In this document: positions 6,235-12,975 of the stretch, in pieces
Numbering within the stretch: the first letter of the stretch is position 1
How the letters are laid out: each line of letters starts with the position of its first letter
Origin: JBBDWZ01 sp050732575
Lineage (GTDB): Bacteria; Gemmatimonadota; Gemmatimonadetes; Longimicrobiales; RSA9
Assembly: GCA_050732575.1 (NCBI GenBank)
Contig: JBOHRF010000073.1
Location: 1-19,018 of the forward strand
DNA: 19,018 bases
Reading direction: 5' to 3'
The notes under the pieces: generated by a model
What the model saw: only the letters and a program-made list of their open reading frames with translations
What the model was told of the DNA's origin: nothing
Database searches by the model: none
Translations under genes and position numbers: made by a program

Positions 6235-6307
6235 TTGCCCCTCCTGGGATCGAACCAGGACTCTCCTGATCCAGAGTCAGGCGTGTTGCCAATTACACCA
6301 AGGGGCA
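6235..6307 (-). tRNA. tRNA-Gln(CTG)
   Basis: Acceptor TGCCCCT/AGGGGCA with discriminator A and anticodon loop CTCTGGA (anticodon CTG, reads CAG). Only 4 bases separate it from tRNA-Ser(GCT). Confidence 0.93.
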
Positions 6308-6322
6308 GCACTGACTTTCAAC

Positions 6323-6364
6323 GAACGAGAACGCGAACGAGTACGCCTACGATCACGAGTACGA
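6323..6364. repeat. Hexamer-phased repeat in the tRNA-Gly(CCC)/Gln spacer
   Basis: Seven consecutive degenerate hexamers (GAACGA, GAACGC, GAACGA, GTACGC, CTACGA, TCACGA, GTACGA) occupy 6323-6364. The same type of 6-base phasing with recurrent AAC makes up the inverted-repeat arms of the cassette at 11424-11848. The rest of the 181-bp spacer is very GC-rich and includes a CGGCGGC-GTCA-GCCGCCG hairpin at 6446-6463. Confidence 0.55.
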
Positions 6365-6488
6365 TTGCATTTTTGTCCCGATACTCCGCGCCGCGCATCG
6401 CGCGCGCCCGAGTGCGAAGCACCTCGCGCCCGCGAACAGCGCGCCCGGCGGCGTCAGCCGCCGCGCCCGCGCGCAACCGCGCGCGTCA

Positions 6489-6561
6489 AGCGGGAGACGG
6501 GGTTCGAACCCGCGACCCTCAGCTTGGGAAGCTGATGCTCTACCAACTGAGCTACTCCCGC
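6489..6561 (-). tRNA. tRNA-Gly(CCC)
   Basis: Acceptor GCGGGAG/CTCCCGC with discriminator T and anticodon loop TTCCCAA (anticodon CCC, reads GGG). Confidence 0.95.
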
Positions 6562-6565
6562 AGAG

Positions 6566-6637
6566 AGCCACCGGTCGGAATTGAACCGACGACCGCTCGA
6601 TTACGAATCGAGTGCTCTACCCCTGAGCTACGGTGGC
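6566..6637 (-). tRNA. tRNA-Thr(CGT)
   Basis: Acceptor GCCACCG/CGGTGGC with discriminator T and anticodon loop TTCGTAA (anticodon CGT, reads ACG). Separated by 4 bases from tRNA-Gly(CCC). Confidence 0.95.
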
Positions 6638-6693
6638 GGGACGCGCCGCGCGATGCGTGACGCGACCTTACTGCTCGACCTGTTGTCACGACA

Positions 6694-6766
<73 letters not shown>

Positions 6767-6773
6767 CTTCGAG

Positions 6774-6877
6774 AAAAATCCGTAAGAGAGTAAGAGAGTA
6801 AGACCGGAAGACCCATCATCACTGGCACTCTCTCGAGTCGTCGCTCCTTCCTCGCTTCCGCTTTTCCCCTCTTCCGG
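6774..6877 (-). terminator. Long-range inverted repeat with T-run in the Val/Ala spacer
   Basis: CCGGAAGA (6804-6811) pairs with TCTTCCGG (6870-6877). A GTAAGAGA tandem repeat (6782-6803) and then, in the reverse direction, a TTTTT (complement of 6774-6778) follow. The T-run is 26 bases beyond the stem, so termination is possible but not convincing. The 8-bp unit recurs in other spacers of the array. Confidence 0.35.
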
Positions 6878-6884
6878 AAGTTCA

Positions 6885-6958
<74 letters not shown>

Positions 6959-7025
6959 GTTTTCTCTTCCGTTTCTTAACCTGTCTTCCGTCTCTTCTTG
7001 CGTAGTACCTTCCGGAATTTCAAAG

Positions 7026-7109
7026 TGGTGGGGGAAGGATTCGAACCTTCGTAGGCCGTAGGCCAACAGATTTACAGTCTGCCCCATTTAGCCGCTTTGG
7101 TACCCCACC
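7026..7109 (-). tRNA. tRNA-Tyr(GTA)
   Basis: Acceptor GGTGGGG/CCCCACC with discriminator A, anticodon loop CTGTAAA (anticodon GTA) and the long variable arm usual for bacterial tyrosine tRNAs. Confidence 0.95.
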
Positions 7110-7112
7110 ATC

Positions 7113-7137
7113 AAAAAGCCGGCAGCGGAACACCGGC
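7113..7137 (-). terminator. Intrinsic-terminator-like hairpin between tRNA-Arg and tRNA-Tyr
   Basis: In the direction of array transcription, GCCGG (complement of 7133-7137), a 10-base loop and CCGGC (complement of 7118-7122) are followed immediately by TTTTT (7113-7117). The stem is short but GC-only. Confidence 0.5.
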
Positions 7138-7202
7138 GAGGTTGGCATCGGACCAGGATCGGGCGATCTGCGCCCGCACCCGCCCGCGCCCCCGAAAGAC
7201 AA

Positions 7203-7276
7203 CGCGCCCATGAGGACTCGAACCTCAAACCTCTTGATCCGTAGTCAAGTGCTCTATCCAATTGAGCTATGGGCGC
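7203..7276 (-). tRNA. tRNA-Arg(ACG)
   Basis: Acceptor GCGCCCA/TGGGCGC with discriminator G and anticodon loop CTACGGA (anticodon ACG). The wobble A is normally deaminated to inosine to read CGU/CGC/CGA, which predicts a tadA gene elsewhere in the genome. Confidence 0.95.
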
Positions 7277-7280
7277 TCAA

Positions 7281-7364
7281 TGCCCACGACAGGACTCGAA
7301 CCTGTACGCCATTTCTGGCACTGGTCCCTCAAACCAGCCTGTCTACCAATTTCAGCACGTGGGC
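7281..7364 (-). tRNA. tRNA-Leu(GAG)
   Basis: Acceptor GCCCACG/CGTGGGC, discriminator A, anticodon loop TTGAGGG (anticodon GAG, reads CUC/CUU) and a long variable arm. Confidence 0.95.
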
Positions 7365-7369
7365 ATGTA

Positions 7370-7453
7370 TGCTCGGAAGAGGACTCGAACCTCCACAGGG
7401 TTGCCCCTACTAGGTCCTGAACCTAGCGCGTCTACCAATTCCGCCATCCGAGC
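7370..7453 (-). tRNA. tRNA-Leu(CAG)
   Basis: Acceptor GCTCGGA/TCCGAGC, discriminator A, anticodon loop TTCAGGA (anticodon CAG, reads CUG) and a long variable arm. It is a substrate of the LeuRS encoded just upstream of the array. Confidence 0.95.
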
Positions 7454-7462
7454 GTCAGCCAA

Positions 7463-7535
<73 letters not shown>

Positions 7536-7581
7536 ACAAACGATCCGACCCGAGTTGTCAAATAACGCGTTACGGCACGAG

Positions 7582-7655
7582 CGGGGCTGACGGGACTCGA
7601 ACCCGCGACCTCCGGTGTGACAGACCGGCACTCTAACCGGCTGAGCTACAGCCCC
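7582..7655 (-). tRNA. tRNA-Asp(GTC)
   Basis: Acceptor GGGGCTG/CAGCCCC with discriminator G and anticodon loop CTGTCAC (anticodon GTC). Confidence 0.95.
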
Positions 7656-7660
7656 TTCCA

Positions 7661-7758
7661 GAAAAAACGTACGAAAAACCGTAAGAAAAACCGGAAGAGA
7701 GTAAGGGGATGAGACCGGCAATCCGGCTTATCCTTCTTACTCTCTTACTTCCTTACGG
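7661..7758 (-). terminator. Long hairpin with three T-runs between tRNA-Gly(GCC) and tRNA-Asp
   Basis: Read in the direction of the array, a stepwise hairpin forms: outer CCGTAAG/CTTACGG (7752-7758 with 7679-7685), a perfect 11-bp AAGAGAGTAAG stem (7736-7746 with 7695-7705), GGAT/ATCC and a terminal CCGG/CCGG. TTTTT, TTTTT and TTTTTT tracts lie inside and just beyond the outer arm. The T-tracts after a strong stem make an intrinsic terminator likely. Confidence 0.55.
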
Positions 7759-7770
7759 AAGTTCCTGACA

Positions 7771-7843
7771 AGCGGGCAACCGGACTCGAACCGGCGACCT
7801 TCTGCATGGCAAGCAGACGCTCTACCAACTGAGCTATGCCCGC
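7771..7843 (-). tRNA. tRNA-Gly(GCC)
   Basis: Acceptor GCGGGCA/TGCCCGC with discriminator T and anticodon loop TTGCCAT (anticodon GCC, reads GGC/GGU). Confidence 0.95.
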
Positions 7844-7862
7844 GCGCTTGCTTTTGTTTCAG

Positions 7863-7934
7863 CGCCCCCACGGGGAATCGAACCCCGGTTCCCAGCTTGA
7901 AAGACTGGTGTCCTAACCGTTAGACGATGGGGGC
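7863..7934 (-). tRNA. tRNA-Glu(TTC)
   Basis: Acceptor GCCCCCA/TGGGGGC with discriminator G and anticodon loop CTTTCAA (anticodon TTC, reads GAA/GAG). The only U34 tRNA in the array. Confidence 0.95.
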
Positions 7935-8033
7935 CGTTTCGCCCATTCCGAGCAAGCGCGACGCCCGGAGGCGGCGCGCCTCACCAAACCAAGCGAACCA
8001 ACTCTCCCAACAACCAGTGCCCTAAACCCAAAG

Positions 8034-8106
8034 AGCTCGCGACGGGACTCGAACCCGTGGCCTCTTCCTTACCAAGGAAGTGCTCTGCCGGCTGAGCTAC
8101 GCGAGC
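8034..8106 (-). tRNA. tRNA-Thr(GGT)
   Basis: Acceptor GCTCGCG/CGCGAGC with discriminator T and anticodon loop TTGGTAA (anticodon GGT, reads ACC/ACU). Confidence 0.95.
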
Positions 8107-8187
8107 ATGCTCATGCCACCGCCCAACCCCTCTTCCCCCGCTTCCGCCCTTTCTGTATTACTCTCTTACTCTCTCACGGTAGTCCCA

Positions 8188-8260
8188 TACCCCCACGGGG
8201 ATTCGAACCCCGGTCGCTGCGCTGAGAACGCAGAATCCTAGGCCACTAGACGATGGGGGC
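8188..8260 (-). tRNA. tRNA-Glu(CTC)
   Basis: Anticodon loop TTCTCAG (anticodon CTC, reads GAG). The acceptor is GCCCCCA/TGGGGGT, so the terminal pair is G1-U72 instead of the G1-C72 seen in tRNA-Glu(TTC), and the discriminator is A instead of G. The rest of the fold is intact. Confidence 0.92.
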
Positions 8261-8334
8261 GACTGTTTTGTTACCCGGTCCGATCAACAATCGGGCCCGG
8301 CTCGTTGTGGTCCGGTCGAACCCGCTGGAGCAAA

Positions 8335-8407
8335 CACGTGCGGAGGGACTTGAACCCCCAACCGCCGGTTTTGGAGACCGGTGCTCTACCAGTTGAGCTA
8401 CGCACGT
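8335..8407 (-). tRNA. tRNA-Trp(CCA)
   Basis: Acceptor ACGTGCG/CGCACGT with discriminator G (the bacterial TrpRS identity element) and anticodon loop CTCCAAA (anticodon CCA). Confidence 0.95.
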
Positions 8408-8414
8408 CCGACCA

Positions 8415-8487
8415 TGGCCAGGGACAGAATCGAACTGTCGACACCACGATTTTCAGTCGTGTGCTCTACCAACTGAGCTACCTGGCC
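8415..8487 (-). tRNA. tRNA-Phe(GAA)
   Basis: Acceptor GGCCAGG/CCTGGCC with discriminator A and anticodon loop CTGAAAA (anticodon GAA). Confidence 0.95.
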
Positions 8488-8504
8488 GACGCGTTCCGGC
8501 GACG

Positions 8505-8533
8505 AAAAGCCCGCGCAACCGAAGCGCGCGGGC
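8505..8533 (-). terminator. Terminator-like hairpin directly after initiator tRNA
   Basis: In the array direction, an 8-bp GCCCGCGC/GCGCGGGC stem (8526-8533 with 8509-8516) around a 9-base loop is followed at once by TTTT (8505-8508). It lies between initiator tRNA-Met and tRNA-Phe, so it could partly terminate transcription after the first tRNA. Confidence 0.6.
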
Positions 8534-8558
8534 CAGGCCCTGAGCCGGTGACAACGTA

Positions 8559-8632
8559 TAGCGGGGGCGGGATTTGAACCCGCGACCTCCGGGTTATGAG
8601 CCCGGCGAGCTACCAGACTGCTCCACCCCGCG
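8559..8632 (-). tRNA. Initiator tRNA-Met(CAT)
   Basis: Anticodon loop CTCATAA flanked by three consecutive G-C pairs in the anticodon stem (CCGGG/CCCGG), the hallmark of initiator tRNA. The 1-72 position is unpaired (C1 opposite U72, after a CGCGGGG/CCCCGC acceptor), which marks it for formylation and excludes it from elongation. Most bacteria have C1-A72 here. First gene of the array. Confidence 0.93.
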
Positions 8633-8643
8633 GCAAGACGTAA

Positions 8644-8672
8644 AACGTAACCGGCATAGAGGGGAGTGTCAA
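8644..8672 (-). promoter_or_regulatory. Promoter of the tRNA array
   Basis: A perfect -35 TTGACA (complement of 8667-8672) lies 17 bp upstream of TACGTT (8644-8649), and the initiator tRNA starts 11 bases beyond. The -10 box is a moderate match. Confidence 0.6.
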
Positions 8673-8709
8673 CCCAAAATGGCTGCTGAAAACGTCGACT
8701 GGCGCAGGT

Positions 8710-8752
8710 AAAAACGCCGTGCTGCACAAGCATTCTCGACGTATGCAGCACG
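8710..8752 (-). terminator. Intrinsic terminator of leuS
   Basis: Starting 2 bases after the leuS stop, a 9-bp CGTGCTGCA/TGCAGCACG stem (8744-8752 with 8718-8726) is followed by GCG and TTTTT (8710-8714). It separates leuS from the array promoter. Confidence 0.75.
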
Positions 8753-8754
8753 CA

Positions 8755-11307
8755 TCATCCGACCACGAGATTGAGCAGTCGATCAGGCACGAAGACGACT
8801 TTGCGCACGCTGTTGCCATTGATGTAACGGCGCACATTCTCGTCTTGCAGCGCTGCGGCTTGAGCTGCGTCTTGCGTGATGCCGCGCGGCATGGCCATTC
8901 GTGCGCGCAACTTCCCGTTGACCTGCACCACGAACTCGACCGTGTCGGCCATAGCCTTGCTGGCGTCGTAATCGGGCCAGTGGCGAGCGGAAAACAATCC
9001 TTCATGGTGGCCGAGCCTGGCCCACATCTCTTCGGCAATGTGCGGCGCAAAGGGCGCCACCAGCATCACCAGCGGTTCGACTTCAGCACGATGGGCCTGA
9101 CGCCCCGCCTCGCGCACCAGGTTCAGGTACTCCATCATGGCCGCAATGGCCGTGTTGTAGCGCAGCTCAGCAATGTCTTCGGAAACCTTCCGAATGGTTG
9201 CGTGCAGCTTCTGTTCAATGGCACCACTGGCTGGCGCGGAACCCAGGCGCTCCACGGGCACGACACTGTCCCAGAGTCGCTTAAGAAAACCGTGTGGCCC
9301 CTGCAGACCCTGATCGCGGAAGTCACCACCTTCCTGGTAAGGCCCCAGGAACATCAAGTAGGTGCGGAACGTGTCCGCGCCCCATTGCGCGATGTAGGCA
9401 TCCGGAATCACGACATTGCCGCGGCTCTTGGACATCTTGGAGCCCTCTTTGATGAGCAGGCCGTGTTTGCGGAAGCGCTTGTACGGTTCCTCGAACTCGA
9501 GTTGACCGAGATCGTGCAGCACCATGGTGATGAAGCGGCTGTACAGCAGGTGCAGCACGGCATGCTCTTCGCCGCCAATGTACATGTCGACGGGCAGCCA
9601 TTTCCTGGTCAGTGCAGCATCGAAAGGAATGTCGCTGTAACCCGTCGACGGGTAGCGCAGGAAGTACCAGGCGCTATCGAGGAAAGTGTCACTGACATCG
9701 GTTTCGCGCCGTGCCATTGCGCCGCAAGTGGGGCACGGTACGCGATACCATGATTCCACGCGGGCCAGCGGACTGACGCCGCTTTCATCAGGCTTGTAGT
9801 TCTCGACGAAAGGCAGCACCACGGGCAGATCGCGATCGGGCACGGGCACGGTGCCACACGCGTCGCAATAGATGATCGGGATGGGCGGTCCCCAGTACCG
9901 CTGGCGCGAGATGCACCAGTCGTGCAGCCGGTATTGCACGCGTGCCTCGGCCAGGTCTCGAGCCGCGAGCCAGTTTGTGATTTCGCGTCTGGCATCTTGT
10001 GACTGCAGGCCATCAAAGCGATCGGAATTGACCAGTGTGCCCTCGCCCATGAATGGCTCCGCGAGCGGCGCGGCGGCGAGTTCACCGGCAGCGGCAATGA
10101 CCCGACGAATGGGCAGCTGGAAGCGCCGGGCAAACTCGAAGTCGCGCTGGTCGTGACCGGGCACGGCCATGATGGCGCCCGTGCCGTACTCCATGAGCAC
10201 GTAGTCGGCAATCCAGATGGGGACGTCCTCACCCGTGCCGGGATTGCGGCAGTACGCGCCGGTGAAGACACCGGTCTTGTCCTTTTCCGCTTTCTTGCGC
10301 GTGACCAGGTCCAAGGAGGCCACGGATTCGCGGTACGCATCGACCTCGCTGCGTTGGGCCGCGCTGGTGATCCAGTCGACCAGCTCGTGTTCGGGTGCCA
10401 GTACCATGAACGTGGCGCCAAACAGCGTATCAGGTCGTGTGGTGAACACCGGAATGAACAGGTCCTGCACGAAAGCCGTTCGTGCACGTTCCTGTTCGCT
10501 CATGTCCTCGAAGTCGACGGCGTGCTCGGCCAGCCGCTGACGCAATGCACGATCTGCAGCCGAACCCGGGAGCGCTTCCCAGGGTGAGGACACGCGGAAG
10601 CGCAGCTCGGCGCCGTCGCTCCTGCCGATCCAGTTTTCCTGTGCCTTCTTGGTGGTCTCGGACCAATCGATCCAGGCCAGGTTGTCCAGCAGGCGTTGCG
10701 CATACTTCGTGATGCGGAAGAACCACTGCGAAAGGATGCGCTGCTCGACCAGCGTGCCGCACCGCTCGCACGCGCCCGCGATCACCTGCTCATTGGCCAG
10801 CACCGTGTGACAGGATGGGCACCAGTTGACGGGCGCCTCTTTCTTCTCGGCCAGTCCGGCCTTGAAGAGTTGCAGAAAGATCCACTGCGTCCAGCGGTAG
10901 TAGCTGGGATCGGTCGTGTCGACCGTGTGATTCCAATCATACATCGCGCCAATGCACTGCAGCTGGCGCGTGAAGTTCTTGATGTTGCGCGGGATCAGCT
11001 CCATGGGATGGGTGCCGACCTTGAGCGCAAAATTCTCGGAGTGGATGCCGAACGCATCGAAGCCGATCGGCTCGAAGACATCATCGCCTTGCAGCTTGCG
11101 CCAGCGCCCGTAGATGTCGGCGCCCGTGAACGCGTACATGTTGCCCACGTGCAGCCCTTCCGCGGACGGGTAGGGAAACATCATGAGATTGTAGAACGGC
11201 CGCGCCGCCGCGCTCAGACCTGCGTCCGAGAACGAATGGGTGCCCTCCTCGGACCACCGGGCCTGCCATTTCTCTTCGATCTCGATGGGGTTGTAGATGT
11301 CGCTCAT
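8755..11307 (-). CDS. leuS: Leucyl-tRNA synthetase
   Basis: Class I synthetase of 850 residues that charges tRNA-Leu in the cytoplasm. The ATP-binding signature is HVGN (residues 53-56) in place of HxGH, and KMSKS is at 624-628. Zinc knuckles are present as CPSC (163-166) with CERC (180-183), and as CxxC at 481-484 with 525-528. The CP1 editing domain (about 220-425) contains the conserved TTRPDTLFGATF and MAVPGHDQRDFEFA motifs, so post-transfer editing should be intact. The C-terminus keeps the anticodon-binding bundle and the final VQVNGKLRA domain. Length is normal for a bacterial LeuRS. It is transcribed toward the tRNA array, which contains two of its substrates, but a terminator and a separate promoter lie between. 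Confidence 0.97.
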   Translation of the reverse strand: MSDIYNPIEIEEKWQARWSEEGTHSFSDAGLSAAARPFYNLMMFPYPSAEGLHVGNMYAFTGADIYGRWRKLQGDDVFEPIGFDAFGIHSENFALKVGTHPMELIPRNIKNFTRQLQCIGAMYDWNHTVDTTDPSYYRWTQWIFLQLFKAGLAEKKEAPVNWCPSCHTVLANEQVIAGACERCGTLVEQRILSQWFFRITKYAQRLLDNLAWIDWSETTKKAQENWIGRSDGAELRFRVSSPWEALPGSAADRALRQRLAEHAVDFEDMSEQERARTAFVQDLFIPVFTTRPDTLFGATFMVLAPEHELVDWITSAAQRSEVDAYRESVASLDLVTRKKAEKDKTGVFTGAYCRNPGTGEDVPIWIADYVLMEYGTGAIMAVPGHDQRDFEFARRFQLPIRRVIAAAGELAAAPLAEPFMGEGTLVNSDRFDGLQSQDARREITNWLAARDLAEARVQYRLHDWCISRQRYWGPPIPIIYCDACGTVPVPDRDLPVVLPFVENYKPDESGVSPLARVESWYRVPCPTCGAMARRETDVSDTFLDSAWYFLRYPSTGYSDIPFDAALTRKWLPVDMYIGGEEHAVLHLLYSRFITMVLHDLGQLEFEEPYKRFRKHGLLIKEGSKMSKSRGNVVIPDAYIAQWGADTFRTYLMFLGPYQEGGDFRDQGLQGPHGFLKRLWDSVVPVERLGSAPASGAIEQKLHATIRKVSEDIAELRYNTAIAAMMEYLNLVREAGRQAHRAEVEPLVMLVAPFAPHIAEEMWARLGHHEGLFSARHWPDYDASKAMADTVEFVVQVNGKLRARMAMPRGITQDAAQAAALQDENVRRYINGNSVRKVVFVPDRLLNLVVG

Positions 11308-11343
11308 AGAGTCTTGTGTGCGCGTTTTCGGATCCGGAAATAT

Positions 11344-11349
11344 ACGGAT
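11344..11349 (-). promoter_or_regulatory. Possible -10 box upstream of leuS
   Basis: About 35 bases upstream of the leuS ATG the reverse strand has a TATATT-like -10 sequence in an otherwise GC-rich stretch. The matching -35 (TTCCAG at 17 bp) is poor. No T-box leader is visible in the 116 bp between leuS and the inverted-repeat arm at 11424. Confidence 0.25.
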
Positions 11350-11423
11350 GGGTGGAAGGGGCTGGAATGGCCGCTCCCGCTATGGGACTGGCGCCCGCCT
11401 GTCGGTTACGATGTACACGTTCT

Positions 11424-11449
11424 CGCTCTCGTTTTCGTTAACGCTCACG
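11424..11449 (+). repeat. Left inverted-repeat arm of the S23 cassette
   Basis: 26 bases, exact reverse complement of 11823-11848. It ends 10 bases before the S23 start codon. In RNA it could pair with the right arm to give a perfect 26-bp duplex, a potential RNase III substrate. Confidence 0.9.
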
Positions 11450-11459
11450 AACTGTTGCC

Positions 11460-11834
11460 ATGGCCGAGCTCCCCTTTGAACGGCTGGATGTTTACCGCGT
11501 GGCTCTCGAGTTCGCGGTGGAATGCCACTCGATCTGCGCCACGTTGGACCGTGGCCTCGGCCACGTAGCCAACCAACTGAGACGTTCGAGTTGTTCGGTT
11601 TTGACGAACACCGCTGAAGCGGCTACCGAATTTAGTCCGGACGAGAAGGCTCGCATCTTTCGCATCGCCCTCCGTTCTGCGGGCGAGAGCCTTGCGCTGG
11701 TTGCGTTTCTGGAGAGAGTCGGAGCGCTTACACAAACGAGGACCGGGTCCGTCAGAGGATTGGGAATTCGGGCGATTGCCATGCTCACGAATATGGCCAA
11801 GGGGAAGGGGAAAGGCCGTGAACGTGAGCGTTAA
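11460..11834 (+). CDS. Four-helix-bundle protein, S23/IVP family
   Basis: Product of 124 residues. The start (FERLDVYRVALEFAVECHSI) and the middle (LRRSSCSVLTNTAEAATEFS and FRIALRSAGESLALVAFLER) match the S23 ribosomal-associated/IVP four-helix-bundle family, found in 23S rRNA intervening sequences and related to the Avd accessory protein of diversity-generating retroelements. Such proteins form ring-like pentamers with a basic surface and are thought to bind nucleic acid; the cellular role of stand-alone copies is unknown. The ATG at 11460 lacks a clear ribosome binding site. The last residues (GKGKGRERER) are low-complexity because they are encoded by the 6-base repeats of the right inverted-repeat arm, where the TAA also lies. 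Convergent with the aminopeptidase gene. Confidence 0.8.
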   Translation: MAELPFERLDVYRVALEFAVECHSICATLDRGLGHVANQLRRSSCSVLTNTAEAATEFSPDEKARIFRIALRSAGESLALVAFLERVGALTQTRTGSVRGLGIRAIAMLTNMAKGKGKGRERER

Positions 11835-11848
11835 CGAAAACGAGAGCG
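11823..11848 (-). repeat. Right inverted-repeat arm of the S23 cassette
   Basis: 26 bases, exact reverse complement of 11424-11449. It includes the last codons and the stop codon of the S23 gene. Confidence 0.9.
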
Positions 11849-11886
11849 TGTAACTGACGAAAGCGGAAACGAAAGCCAAAGCGTGA

Positions 11887-12975
11887 TTAGCGGGACCGCT
11901 CGGTGAGCGTCTCGGTTAGTGCGCCAAAGGGGTCGTTAGGGTGGGCTTTGGCGATACCGACCAGAAAGGTGATGGTGGCGCGCAGGTCCTGATGGTGGCG
12001 CTGATAGGCATCTTCGAAGAGCTGCAGACGATCGTAATACAAACGTGTGGCAATGAGCGAGGCATTGTTGAGGGGCTCGTCGGTGAAATCGAGGAACATG
12101 TTGGTCCTCAGACGCGGCCTCGCCTCGGATTGGAAGCGCGCGCGCGACTCCTGGTACACGGTTTCACGCAGGCGAACGCGGTCAGGTCCATTGAGGCCGG
12201 GCCGAGCGTAGAGCTCCTCCAGGTCGGCGATCAGCCGGCCCAGGAACTCGGAGTAGACCAGGTTATCGTTCCAGGCATCACGCGCCAGCTTGCAGGGCGC
12301 ACTCGACTCACCGTCACGGGTGCAGAAGAAGGTGGCGGCGCCGCGATCGCCCACGAAATTGGCCAGGCTCTCATTGAAGGCCACCTGACTGGGCACGAAC
12401 ACGGTATTGTGCAACAGCTCGTGGATCACAGTTGATGCCAGGGACACGTCACCATAACGCAGGACCGTATTGAGCAGCGGGTCATTGAAGAACCCGAGCG
12501 TGCTGAAAGCGCCCGAGGGCCTCACGTAGGTATCGTATCCCGCGCGGTCCAGCGCGGCAGCAGCGGCGTAGGCCTGGTCGAAATTGAAATATCCTTTGTA
12601 GGGCACGTGACCGACAATGGGAAACCACCAGGTGTGCTGCTGAAACCGGTCCTTGCGCGCGGCGGAAAGCACCATGAGCAGCGTATCGGACTCGACCCAG
12701 GAATACGTGGTGAAGCTTTCACCAACATCCAGATCGAGCTCGCGCTCGGCAAAGTTGCGGGCTTGCAATACCAGGTTGAGCTTGGCGCGTGTGCGATCCT
12801 GCGTGTTCTCATCGGCCAGCACTTCGGTGATGGGCCGGCGCCGACTCAGGATCTTCGCTTCCTCGATGGCGGCGCGTGCAACGTATACAGGCGAGCAGCC
12901 CGCCTGGAGTGAAGTACTTAGTGCGAGAGCCGGGAGCAGCAGCCGCCAGGATGAGATTCTCAAGAGTTGGTGCAC
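11887..12975 (-). CDS. Putative zinc aminopeptidase (PF10023-like), exported
   Basis: Product of 362 residues. A hydrophobic N-terminus ending SLQAGC resembles a lipoprotein signal, but Gln at -3 is atypical, so lipidation is uncertain. HELLH at 185-189 is a zinc-binding HExxH motif, and FNESLANFVG (Glu202) 13 residues later supplies the likely third ligand. The segments WWFPIVGHVPYKGYF (116-130) and GFFNDPLL fit the putative-aminopeptidase family PF10023 as I recall it. The start is taken as the GTG at 12975; no strong ribosome binding site is visible, so it could begin a few codons later. The C-terminal half is helical. It probably cleaves peptides in the periplasm or at the outer membrane; the substrate is unknown. 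Confidence 0.75.
   Translation of the reverse strand: MHQLLRISSWRLLLPALALSTSLQAGCSPVYVARAAIEEAKILSRRRPITEVLADENTQDRTRAKLNLVLQARNFAERELDLDVGESFTTYSWVESDTLLMVLSAARKDRFQQHTWWFPIVGHVPYKGYFNFDQAYAAAAALDRAGYDTYVRPSGAFSTLGFFNDPLLNTVLRYGDVSLASTVIHELLHNTVFVPSQVAFNESLANFVGDRGAATFFCTRDGESSAPCKLARDAWNDNLVYSEFLGRLIADLEELYARPGLNGPDRVRLRETVYQESRARFQSEARPRLRTNMFLDFTDEPLNNASLIATRLYYDRLQLFEDAYQRHHQDLRATITFLVGIAKAHPNDPFGALTETLTERSR

Larger units (their letters stand above)
11424..11848. mobile_element. S23 gene cassette bounded by a perfect 26-bp inverted repeat (IVS-like)
   Basis: Arm 11424-11449 is the exact reverse complement of arm 11823-11848. The core of the right arm reads GTGAGCGTTAACGAAAACG and is built of 6-base units (GTGAAC, GTGAGC, GTTAAC, GAAAAC, GAGAGC at 11818-11847). 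Beyond the outer ends homology resumes after a small gap (GTGTA on both sides). The enclosed 373 bp is almost entirely the S23-family gene; its stop codon lies inside the right arm. Known intervening sequences in 23S rRNA share this design: long terminal stems around an S23 ORF. Here the location is between leuS and an aminopeptidase gene. Mobility is inferred. Confidence 0.6.

Noticed and set aside
8755..11307. Long forward ORFs antisense to leuS (for example 8719-9753 and 10696-11568)
   Set aside because: leuS is unambiguous by its motifs; the antisense frames have no family signature and arise from codon bias of the real gene.
11460..11834. Diversity-generating retroelement, because the S23 fold is shared with Avd
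   Set aside because: No reverse transcriptase, no template/variable repeat pair with adenine-specific differences, and no target gene in the surrounding sequence.
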